In this document: in pieces, positions 35,767-44,164 of the stretch
Layout of the letters: each line of letters begins with the position of its first letter
Position numbering within the stretch: the first letter of the stretch is position 1
Origin: Ignavibacteriota bacterium
GTDB lineage: Bacteria; Bacteroidota; Ignavibacteria; Tepidaquicellales; Tepidaquicellaceae
DNA: 64,000 nucleotides
Reading direction: 5' to 3'
Assembly (NCBI GenBank): GCA_026390735.1
Contig: JAPLFJ010000037.1
Span: 142,366 to 206,365 of the forward strand
Notes under the pieces: generated by a model
Told to the model about the DNA's origin: nothing
The model's database searches: none
What the model saw: the letters and a program-made list of their open reading frames with translations, nothing else
Program-made: the position numbers and the translations under genes

Positions 35767-36852
35767 ATGCAAAAAGTTTTATTCAAATATCTGTTTCTGG
35801 TTTCTCTTCTTGCTTTAATAAGCGGATGCGGAAAAGAATTAGACCTTGCACAGTTTCCTATAACTAATAACGGAAACGTAAATGTAAGTGATACAGTATA
35901 TATCCTGCAATCACCAGTCTGGACAGGCTTTTCCTCACCTAAAGATATTATCGTTGGAAATGATCAGTTAATCTATGTCTGTGATTCGAAGAATAACAGA
36001 ATAGTACAGATGGATTTGTCTGGTAACGTTGTCAGCACAAGGTCTTTAGGCGACAATATGTATCCTAATAAAATTGTTCAGGATTATAATTTTGACATTC
36101 TTGTTTTAAGTGATTCAACTACTGCTGTTGATACTATCACTGTATTGCACAGGTTTAAAGTAGTTAGTGGCGGTGGCCTTATTGGCAATGCAAGACAGAT
36201 AACTTTGTTCTCAAGCCTGTATCCGACGCCTAATTCCAATAAGTACAGGAAGTTTACAGGGATTTCCGTATATCCGGATAATTCATATATTGTTACAAGG
36301 GTTGGCCCTACTGACCCTATCGGAATCGACCCTGGTAACGCAATAATTAAACTTAAGGGAATTGAATCGATTACTAATATAGATAAACTTTCGGGTTTCC
36401 AGACATCGGGAAATAGCTTTTATTCCATTGAGAATACTTCTGCTATTGCTGCAACTAAAAACAGTTCAACTGATTTTGTTATCTCAAGAAATACTCCTGA
36501 TACTGTTTCATTGAATAAAGTAATCGTTTATAACTACAATTCTTCAAGTGGTGCGTACGATCCTAAATATACATCTCCGACACAGGATATAGTTATTACT
36601 AAATTCGGTGCACCGGGTGCGGTTACTCAGGATTCATATTCAAATATTTATGTGATTGATGCTTTAAGGAATCACTTGTATAAATTTAATACTGCAGGTA
36701 GATTGCTTGTAGAGTCTTTTGGAAAATATGGAAGCGGTGACAGTCAGTTTGATACGCCAATGGGAGTTGCACATTTTAATAAAGTGTTATACATATCCGA
36801 TACTAAAAATAACCGGATTGTAAGGTTTAAACTTTCAACAGATTTAAATTAG
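35767..36852 (+). CDS. NHL-repeat lipoprotein, 361 aa
   Basis: The lipobox LLALISGCGKE predicts a lipidated protein. The body is a beta-propeller with NHL-type repeats: PKDIIVGNDQLIYVCDSKNNRIVQMDLSGNVV near the start and QFDTPMGVAHFNKVLYISDTKNNRIVRFKL at the end. Such propellers bind proteins or sugars at the cell surface. It is 25 bp from the PorV-like gene and followed after six bases by a membrane protein gene. Confidence 0.87.
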   Translation: MQKVLFKYLFLVSLLALISGCGKELDLAQFPITNNGNVNVSDTVYILQSPVWTGFSSPKDIIVGNDQLIYVCDSKNNRIVQMDLSGNVVSTRSLGDNMYPNKIVQDYNFDILVLSDSTTAVDTITVLHRFKVVSGGGLIGNARQITLFSSLYPTPNSNKYRKFTGISVYPDNSYIVTRVGPTDPIGIDPGNAIIKLKGIESITNIDKLSGFQTSGNSFYSIENTSAIAATKNSSTDFVISRNTPDTVSLNKVIVYNYNSSSGAYDPKYTSPTQDIVITKFGAPGAVTQDSYSNIYVIDALRNHLYKFNTAGRLLVESFGKYGSGDSQFDTPMGVAHFNKVLYISDTKNNRIVRFKLSTDLN

Positions 36853-36858
36853 TATACG

Positions 36859-38643
36859 TTGTCTAAAGTAAATAAGAAAATATCTAAGCAGGTTGTAGTA
36901 AATTATCAGGAAAATTCATATTTTAACTATGGGTTACTGGCAGTCTTTTTCGTTTTCCTGGTTTTCTTTACTACATTTAAAATCACAGGCGATGACGACG
37001 TCTTCTGGCACCTGGCAACAGGCAGGTATATTCTTCAGACAGCACACGTACCTTCTGTTGATATTTTCGGTTTTATGACACAGGGACAGGTCTGGATGCC
37101 GTTTGAATGGGGCTGGGATGTTCTTACTTATTCAATCTATACCTTCTCAGGTTACGCTGGTATATCTGTTCTTAGAACTATTCTTATAATTGCAGTATTC
37201 TATATCTTCTATTATATCCTGATAAAGTTTAAAGTGAGTAATACTTTCTCTGTGTTTTCATTGCTTGTTCTTGCATTCGGAATCATTGACAGACTTACTC
37301 CTCGTCCGCATTTAATGTCTTATCTGTTTTTCGGAATATTATTGTTAATCATTTGTCAGTATAAGTATTTTAACCGTGGGAATAAAAAGGTTCTGTACTT
37401 TATACCACTTATATTCTTGTTATGGGCTAATATGCATATGGGAATCATTGCAGGCGGTTTTATGATGCTTCTTTTCTTTGTTTCTGAAGCCATTAGTACT
37501 TTTTATCCTTCTAATAATCCTGCTCTCAAAGCTCTGACTAAGAATGAACTTATACATTTGTTTGTGGTCCTCGCAGTATCGGCTTTGATGATGCTTGCTA
37601 ATCCTAATTTTCTTCAGACTTATGTTTATGCTTTTGAACATACAAAGATGAAAATGCTTGAAACTGTGAACGAGTGGATGTCACCGTTTAGTTCAAGATA
37701 TCAGGATAGTTTTGTTTCTTATATTTACAAAATTCTTTTATTCGTTGGAATTCTGAACGTTTTCTACGCAATAAAGAAAAAGGACTGGTTCCCGGCTCTC
37801 TTGTACATTGGCTTTGCAGTATATTCTGTAAGAGCAATGCGTTTTACAGTTGATTATGTGCTGATTACTTTTGTTTTCACTATAGTCTCGGTTTATTGTT
37901 ACCTGAACCTGCTTAAGAGTATTAAGGTAAAAGAATTTCTTTTCCGGAAGCCTGCTCTTAAAATCGGATTAGGATTATTTATAGTATTCCTTACGTTGAA
38001 TATTCCAAGCAATAAACTTTATCTGCAGTATCTGTCTTATTACCGTGTTACAGGTGTCGGTATTAATTCTGATTTTATTCCTACTGCTATGTTCGATTTT
38101 ATTAAAGCGAATGATATTCAGAATAAAGGGGATAGGGTTTTTAATCATTTTGGAACAGGTGGATTTTTTGTGTGGAATTTTGAAGGAAAACAGAATTTCA
38201 TTGATAGTAGGAATCTGAATGATGATATTTTCAATAAGTATCAACAGATTTTGGGGAAACGTCAGGGCTTTGAGCAAAAGCTTGAAGAATATGGAATTGA
38301 TTATGTTATGTATCTTGCACCTGACTTGGTGAGAGACCCTAAGGAAATGGAAAATACCTGTATCTCGTATTTCTGTAAGAGTCCAAACTGGAAACTTGTT
38401 TTCTGGGATGATAAATCTTTTCTGTGGGTTAAAAATGTTCAGAAGTTTAAAGAGTTAATCGATAAGTATGAGTTTAAGTATTTGACCCCTTATAACTATG
38501 CATACAATAAACCTTTATTGGAAAAAGGTATAAGCGAGGAAATGCCGGTTCTTAAGAAGGAAATTGATAGAAAACTTGCAGACGATGCAAATGGAGTCGT
38601 TATCAGTTCGGTTTTGAAGATTTACGGAAATAAGTTAAAGTAA
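36859..38643 (+). CDS. Polytopic membrane protein, GT-C-like, 594 aa
   Basis: About ten hydrophobic segments occupy residues 20-390, followed by a soluble part of about 200 residues. The first loop reads ITGDDDVFWHLATGRYILQTAHVPSVDIFGFMTQGQVWMPFEWGWDVL; paired acidic residues in that loop are typical of GT-C glycosyltransferases that use lipid-linked sugars. I infer a glycan-related role from this only. The start is TTG at 36859, six bases after the previous stop. It sits inside the envelope cluster. Confidence 0.72.
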   Translation: MSKVNKKISKQVVVNYQENSYFNYGLLAVFFVFLVFFTTFKITGDDDVFWHLATGRYILQTAHVPSVDIFGFMTQGQVWMPFEWGWDVLTYSIYTFSGYAGISVLRTILIIAVFYIFYYILIKFKVSNTFSVFSLLVLAFGIIDRLTPRPHLMSYLFFGILLLIICQYKYFNRGNKKVLYFIPLIFLLWANMHMGIIAGGFMMLLFFVSEAISTFYPSNNPALKALTKNELIHLFVVLAVSALMMLANPNFLQTYVYAFEHTKMKMLETVNEWMSPFSSRYQDSFVSYIYKILLFVGILNVFYAIKKKDWFPALLYIGFAVYSVRAMRFTVDYVLITFVFTIVSVYCYLNLLKSIKVKEFLFRKPALKIGLGLFIVFLTLNIPSNKLYLQYLSYYRVTGVGINSDFIPTAMFDFIKANDIQNKGDRVFNHFGTGGFFVWNFEGKQNFIDSRNLNDDIFNKYQQILGKRQGFEQKLEEYGIDYVMYLAPDLVRDPKEMENTCISYFCKSPNWKLVFWDDKSFLWVKNVQKFKELIDKYEFKYLTPYNYAYNKPLLEKGISEEMPVLKKEIDRKLADDANGVVISSVLKIYGNKLK

Positions 38644-38696
38644 TAGATTTAGTTATATATAAAATAAATAAGTTTGATAATTAAAAAACTAATATT

Positions 38697-41066
38697 ATGT
38701 TGAAGAAATCCATCTTTTTAGTAGTGTTGCTGGTTTTAGTAAGCAATGTGTTCGGTCAGGTGATTACGCTTGATTCATTAAGAAAACAAGACGCTAATGG
38801 CGTTCCTTTATTATTAGGCCAGACAGTTACTGTACAGGGTACTGTTACTACTCAGGGTGAACTTGGACCTCCATTAGTCTATTTACAGAGCCCTACAGCA
38901 GGTACAGCTGCCTATGATGCAACATTTGGTGCCGGAGTTGTCAGAGGAGACAGTGTTCAGGTAACAGGTATTGTAACTCATTATAATGGTTTAACAGAAC
39001 TTCAACCGGTTAGCGCATTCAACGTAATTTCAACAGGGAAGACTGCTAATGTTGTGAATGTTACACCTACTCAGGCCAGGGAAAATGGTGAACTTTATGA
39101 AGGAAGATTGATTAAAATATCGGGCATCACAGCTGTCAAAACAATTTCGGGAGTTATTGCAACTAACTGGACAACATCTGCCTCTGGTACAAATTACAGA
39201 ATCTTCGTGGGAACTGATTCCGTGGATATCAGAATATATACTTCCACTAATATTGCAAATACAATTATTCCTCCGTATCCGTTTACGGTTACTGCGCTTG
39301 AAAGTCAGTTTGACAGTAGTACACCGTATTTAAGCGGATATCAGATAATCCCTAGAAGTTTAACGGATATAGTTACTCAGGCAGTAGGCCCTACTATTTC
39401 AACAGTTCCTTTAGAATCATCAATAAATCCAACAAGTATAACTTTAACATATAATACGATTTCAGCGGGCGATACAAAGATAAAGTATTTTGTCTCTGAT
39501 TCAATAGGGAAGCCTGTGGTATACACGGATTCATTGTACAATGCTGCATTAGTTACAGTTCATACTGCAACTTTAACAAACCTTGTCCCGGGAAAAATTT
39601 ATTACGCACAGGTTTCTTCTACTGACGGAACAGGTACTAGTACATATGGTCCTAAATATTTTTCTACTCAATCGCACAGTGCTTCAACAGGAAAGATGGA
39701 AGCATACTTCAATTATCCGACTGAGCCGTCTGTCGCTTTGCCGAACAATCTTGCAAATGGCAGTGCTAATCTGCAAACCCGTTTAATACAAAGAATCGAC
39801 TCTGCTCAGTATTCAATCGATCTTGCAATCTATTCATTCGATGATTTAACTCAGATAAAAAATGCTATGCTGAATGCTTTCATACGTGGTGTAAAAATCA
39901 GGATTGTTTATGATTCCAGAACTATCCAGCCTTTAATGCAGGAATTAATAAATTCAGGTATCAGAGTTCAGCAGCGTCCAACAGGTGGTGCATTGATGCA
40001 TAATAAGTTTTTTGTATTTGATGGAAGAGACATTTCAGCGGCAGCATACGCAAGGAAATGGGTATGGACAGGTTCTGCAAATATTACAAGCGCTCAGTTT
40101 AATCAGGATATAGAGAACGTATTGTTTATTCAGGATGAATCTTTAAGTCATACATACACAAGAGAATTTGAAGAAATGTGGGGCTCGCATAATGATGTAA
40201 ACAATCCGATAAATGCAAAGTTTGGAACTGCGAAACTCGATAATACACCGCATTTGTTTAATATCAATGGAAAGAGATTAGATTGTTATTTCTCACCATC
40301 AGATGATATTGCCACAAAAGTAGAAAACCTTATAACAAACGAAACTAATAAATCTATTAACTTCTGTATATTTGCTTTTACAAAATTCTCTATTGAAAAT
40401 AAAATGCACTTAAAGTACAGCCCTCCTACAGTTATGGTCAGAGGCGTATTCGACAGAAGTACAAACGGAAATATTACAAACGGACCGGTATACTATGAAA
40501 TGGCAGGTTTAGGCGGAACAGTATGGAATCCAACTGCAAAAGTTTATTTGGATAATTATAATACCTCTTATCTGTTTCATGATAAATATATACTGATAGA
40601 TGCAGATATGCCATCGAGCAATCCGGTTGTAGAAACTGGTTCTTATAATTTCTCGAATGCAGCTTCATATGATAATGATGAGAATGTTGTGATGGTGTAC
40701 GATTCATTAATAGCAAATCAGTACTATCAGGATTTTGTTAAGAGATTAACTGATGCTGGCGGTTCTATAGGGATTAATACTATTTCCGAAGTTGTACCAA
40801 TGAATTTTAATCTGACTCAGAATTATCCGAATCCGTTTAATCCGTCTACAAAGATTACTTTTGATGTTGCAAAATCATCGAACGTAAAAATATCTGTGTT
40901 TGATGTTTTAGGCAGGGAAGTATCTGTGCTCGTTGACAGGCAAATTAATGCTGGGCAGTATTCAACTGAATGGAATGCTGCAGGTTATCCGTCAGGTATG
41001 TATTTTTACGTGTTAAATGTTAACGGAGAAAACGTTAATACAAAGAAAATGGTATTGAAAAAGTAA
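38697..41066 (+). CDS. Secreted phospholipase-D-like protein with T9SS sorting domain, 789 aa
   Basis: The order is signal peptide (ending VFGQ), an OB-like domain (LLLGQTVTVQGTVTTQG, GDSVQVTGIVTHYNG), an FN3 domain (TISTVPLESSINPTSITLTYNT), and a PLD/endonuclease domain with two HxKx4D motifs: H435-N-K-F-F-V-F-D442 with GSANIT, and H628-D-K-Y-I-L-I-D with GSYNFS. A T9SS type A domain closes it (LTQNYPNPFNPSTKITFDV). Both HKD motifs are intact, so phosphodiester cleavage outside the cell (nuclease or phospholipase) is expected. Confidence 0.9.
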   Translation: MLKKSIFLVVLLVLVSNVFGQVITLDSLRKQDANGVPLLLGQTVTVQGTVTTQGELGPPLVYLQSPTAGTAAYDATFGAGVVRGDSVQVTGIVTHYNGLTELQPVSAFNVISTGKTANVVNVTPTQARENGELYEGRLIKISGITAVKTISGVIATNWTTSASGTNYRIFVGTDSVDIRIYTSTNIANTIIPPYPFTVTALESQFDSSTPYLSGYQIIPRSLTDIVTQAVGPTISTVPLESSINPTSITLTYNTISAGDTKIKYFVSDSIGKPVVYTDSLYNAALVTVHTATLTNLVPGKIYYAQVSSTDGTGTSTYGPKYFSTQSHSASTGKMEAYFNYPTEPSVALPNNLANGSANLQTRLIQRIDSAQYSIDLAIYSFDDLTQIKNAMLNAFIRGVKIRIVYDSRTIQPLMQELINSGIRVQQRPTGGALMHNKFFVFDGRDISAAAYARKWVWTGSANITSAQFNQDIENVLFIQDESLSHTYTREFEEMWGSHNDVNNPINAKFGTAKLDNTPHLFNINGKRLDCYFSPSDDIATKVENLITNETNKSINFCIFAFTKFSIENKMHLKYSPPTVMVRGVFDRSTNGNITNGPVYYEMAGLGGTVWNPTAKVYLDNYNTSYLFHDKYILIDADMPSSNPVVETGSYNFSNAASYDNDENVVMVYDSLIANQYYQDFVKRLTDAGGSIGINTISEVVPMNFNLTQNYPNPFNPSTKITFDVAKSSNVKISVFDVLGREVSVLVDRQINAGQYSTEWNAAGYPSGMYFYVLNVNGENVNTKKMVLKK

Positions 41067-41106
41067 TAAGAATAAATGATTTTCGTTCTAACTAAAAAGG
41101 GGAAAC

Positions 41107-42492
41107 ATGGCAAGAATATTAGTAGTTGATGACGAAGTAACTTCTATAGCTATTCTCAGGAAGGTTCTTGAAGATGCAGGTCATAAAGTAACTACTGTAG
41201 TTGATGGTGAAAAGGCAATTGAAAAGATAAAAGAATTCAAGTTTGATATTCTTTTAACAGATTTTAATATGCCCGGAATGAATGGCATTGAATTGACTGA
41301 ACAGGCATTAAGAATTGAACCTGACTTTATCGTTATACTAATAACTGCTTTTGCAACGATACGGTCTGCTGTTGACGCGATAAGACTTGGAGCATTTGAT
41401 TACCTTACAAAACCTATAAATAAGGAAGAACTTTTACTTTCAATCCAGAGGGGTTTGGAAAGAATTCAATTACTGCATGAAAATATTCTTTTAAAACAGA
41501 AATTGGATCTGGTTGAAAAAGAAAGTGAAGAGGAGTTCAACTATGAAACTTCAAGCAGAGAAATTAAAGATATGCTCGCTGAAGCCAGAAAAGTTGCTAA
41601 AACAGATTCCACTGTCCTGATAACCGGCTCTAATGGAACTGGTAAAGAGGTATTGTCAAAATTTATTCATAAAAACAGTAACAGACGCCATCAGCAGTTC
41701 GTCGTGCTGAATTGCGCTGCATTACCGGCTCAATTGCTTGAGTCGGAGTTGTTCGGGCATGTAAAAGGTTCTTTCACAGGTGCAGTTAAAGATCATAAAG
41801 GATACTTTGAGATAGCTGATAATGGTACTATATTCCTCGATGAAATAGGTGAAATTGATACTGTTATTCAGGTGAAGCTTCTGAGGGTTCTGCAGGAAAG
41901 AGAATTTTCGAAAGTAGGTGATACCAGAATCCAGTCAACTAATGTCAGAATAATTGCCGCAACAAATCAGGAACTTAAAAAACTAATTCTCGAAGGAAGA
42001 TTTAGGGAAGACTTGTATTACAGGCTAAATGTGTTTGAATTTCATCTCCCTAGCCTGAAAGACAGAAAAGAAGATATTGAGTTTTATTTTAATAAATTTA
42101 TACTGGAATTTAGTATCTTCAATAAAAAACCTCTTCCTGAAATTGAGAAAAATGTAAAAGATGTACTGTTTAATTATAACTGGCCCGGAAATATAAGAGA
42201 GCTTAAAAATGTTGCTGAGAGGGTTTCTATCCTCAGCGATAAGAATAAAATTACTGTTGACCTTTTACCGACAAATGTTCTGGGTAAAGCAACAGAAAGG
42301 ACTCTGTCTGCAGATTATAACGATAATAAGGAATCTGTCATAAAGGAATTTGAACTTGATTTTCTTAAGAAGTATCTGAAACTGTATAAAGGAAATGTAG
42401 CTGCAACAGCTAAAGCTATTAATTTTCACCCTGTAAGTTTAAGACAGAAATTATCTAAATTAGGAATAGATCCCAGAGAATATAAATACTGA
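41107..42492 (+). CDS. NtrC-family sigma-54 response regulator
   Basis: This 461-aa protein has a receiver domain with D52 (ILLTDFNMPGMNG), an AAA+ domain with Walker A (ITGSNGTGKEVL), the sigma-54 contact loop GSFTGA at 221-226, Walker B (GTIFLDEIGEI) and R-fingers, and a Fis-type helix-turn-helix at the end (NVAATAKAINFHPVSLRQKLSKLGI). It activates sigma-54 promoters when phosphorylated. GSFTGA is a rare but known variant of GAFTGA. It precedes hpd, an Hpt gene and a hybrid kinase, which may form its phosphorelay. It is a candidate activator for the sigma-54 site at 5656. Confidence 0.93.
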   Translation: MARILVVDDEVTSIAILRKVLEDAGHKVTTVVDGEKAIEKIKEFKFDILLTDFNMPGMNGIELTEQALRIEPDFIVILITAFATIRSAVDAIRLGAFDYLTKPINKEELLLSIQRGLERIQLLHENILLKQKLDLVEKESEEEFNYETSSREIKDMLAEARKVAKTDSTVLITGSNGTGKEVLSKFIHKNSNRRHQQFVVLNCAALPAQLLESELFGHVKGSFTGAVKDHKGYFEIADNGTIFLDEIGEIDTVIQVKLLRVLQEREFSKVGDTRIQSTNVRIIAATNQELKKLILEGRFREDLYYRLNVFEFHLPSLKDRKEDIEFYFNKFILEFSIFNKKPLPEIEKNVKDVLFNYNWPGNIRELKNVAERVSILSDKNKITVDLLPTNVLGKATERTLSADYNDNKESVIKEFELDFLKKYLKLYKGNVAATAKAINFHPVSLRQKLSKLGIDPREYKY

Positions 42493-42558
42493 TTAGGGGA
42501 ATTTAATTATGCATATCTCTTGTTTAATATTCTTTGGAACTAAAGTAAATAAATAGAC

Positions 42559-43656
42559 ATGGAAGACTTTCTCCCTTTAAAAAGAATAGATTATATCGAA
42601 TTTTTTTGCGGTAATGCGAAACAATCTGCAATTTATTATCAGTATGCCTTCGGCTTCAAACTTACGGGTTATTCCGGTCTGGAAACCGGTAATAAGGCAT
42701 TTGCTTCTTATATATTAGAGCAAGGTAAAATCAGGTTTATTCTTACTTCTCCATATTCAGACGATTCCTTTATAGCCGAACATATTAAAAAACACGGAGA
42801 CGGAGTAAGGGATGTTGCTTTTGAAGTCGATGATGCCGTCAAGGCATTTGATGAAACTGTAAAACGTGGTGCCGTTCCTGTTCTTGAACCAACAATTATA
42901 GAAAATGAAGATGGAAGATTTATAAAATCGTCCATAAAAACTTTCGGAGATACTATACACTCATTCATTGAGAGAAAGAATTATTCGGGTAAATTATTCC
43001 CGGGATTTGTAAATGCTTCTGCAAAATGTTTAAAAGATATCACGGATACTGGTTTAAAAGCAGTCGATCATATGGTTGGAAATGTTGAACTCGGTGAAAT
43101 GATAAACTGGGTTGAGTTTTATTCACATACATTGGGCTTTAATCAACTTTTGTCTTTTGATGATAAAGATATCTCAACTGAGTATACGGCTCTTATGAGT
43201 AAAGTAATGCAGAATAATACGGGTAAGATAAAAATCCCAATAAATGAACCCGCCGCAGGTAAGAAGAAATCACAGATTGAAGAATACCTTGATTTCTATA
43301 AATCACCTGGCATTCAGCATGTCGCAATGTCTACTCCGGATATTCTGGATACAGTAAAGAGATTAAGCAGCAGGGGAGTTGAATTCTTGACTGTTCCAAC
43401 TACTTACTACACTGAACTTGTAAAGAGAATTGGAAAGATAGACGAAAATATTCGTGAACTGGAAAAACTTGGAATACTCGTTGACAGGGATGAAGATGGC
43501 TATTTGTTGCAGATATTTACTAAACCTGTTGAAGACAGGCCAACTCTTTTCTTTGAAATTATTCAAAGAAAAGGTGCAAGAAGTTTCGGAAAAGGTAATT
43601 TTAAGGCTCTCTTTGAATCTATAGAAAGAGAACAATCCTTAAGAGGTACATTATAA
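42559..43656 (+). CDS. hpd: 4-Hydroxyphenylpyruvate dioxygenase
   Basis: This 365-aa enzyme converts 4-hydroxyphenylpyruvate to homogentisate in tyrosine breakdown. The Fe(II) ligands are visible as H171 (VDHMVGNVE), H254 (GIQHVAMST) and E333 (LFFEIIQRKG), and the C-terminal GARSFGKGNFKALFESIEREQ is the family hallmark. No other homogentisate-pathway gene is adjacent; instead it sits between a response regulator and an Hpt gene, four bp before the latter. Confidence 0.95.
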   Translation: MEDFLPLKRIDYIEFFCGNAKQSAIYYQYAFGFKLTGYSGLETGNKAFASYILEQGKIRFILTSPYSDDSFIAEHIKKHGDGVRDVAFEVDDAVKAFDETVKRGAVPVLEPTIIENEDGRFIKSSIKTFGDTIHSFIERKNYSGKLFPGFVNASAKCLKDITDTGLKAVDHMVGNVELGEMINWVEFYSHTLGFNQLLSFDDKDISTEYTALMSKVMQNNTGKIKIPINEPAAGKKKSQIEEYLDFYKSPGIQHVAMSTPDILDTVKRLSSRGVEFLTVPTTYYTELVKRIGKIDENIRELEKLGILVDRDEDGYLLQIFTKPVEDRPTLFFEIIQRKGARSFGKGNFKALFESIEREQSLRGTL

Positions 43657-43659
43657 ATT

Positions 43660-44016
43660 ATGTCAATTTCAAAAGAAGATTTAATCGATTTCGATATTGT
43701 TCAAGGCCTGAAAGAATTAGGCGGGGACGACGGTGATGATTTCCTGAAGGAGATTCTGGACCTGTATGCTGAACAGTATCCGATTCTTTTAAATCAGATT
43801 AAAGGTTTTCTTAAGAATTCAGATTATAATAATCTGTCTAAATCCGCACATGCTTTAAAAGGTGCAAGTTTAAACATTGGAGCAAAAGAAGTAGCATCTA
43901 TTTGTAAAACTATTGAAATCAATTCAAAATCAGGTGTGCAGGAAGGCTATCTCGATTTAATCTCAAATCTTGAGTCAATCCATTCATTAACTTTCATAGA
44001 ACTCGGTAAACTCTAA
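43660..44016 (+). CDS. Stand-alone Hpt phosphotransfer protein
   Basis: This 118-aa protein is an all-helical Hpt domain with the phospho-accepting histidine H64 in KSAHALKGASLNIGAKEVASIC. It passes phosphoryl groups between receiver domains. The downstream hybrid kinase has a C-terminal copy of the same domain without the histidine, so this protein probably supplies the missing step. It starts four bp after hpd. Confidence 0.88.
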   Translation: MSISKEDLIDFDIVQGLKELGGDDGDDFLKEILDLYAEQYPILLNQIKGFLKNSDYNNLSKSAHALKGASLNIGAKEVASICKTIEINSKSGVQEGYLDLISNLESIHSLTFIELGKL

Positions 44017-44030
44017 AATATGGTATAGAT

Positions 44031-44052
44031 ATTGCATAGTTATCTATGCAAT
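44031..44052. terminator. Hairpin between Hpt and hybrid kinase genes
   Basis: ATTGCATAG and CTATGCAAT form a perfect 9-bp stem with loop TTAT. A T-rich stretch follows only after nine bases, so it may be a weak terminator or an operator. Confidence 0.45.
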
Positions 44053-44164
44053 GTCGACTTGTTTTTAGACTTTGTTTGCTTTTTTTAACATTTTAACCAT
44101 TTATTTACTAGTACACTGTTATTAATAATAGTTTATTTTAAATTAACATAGTGTAAATACTATC

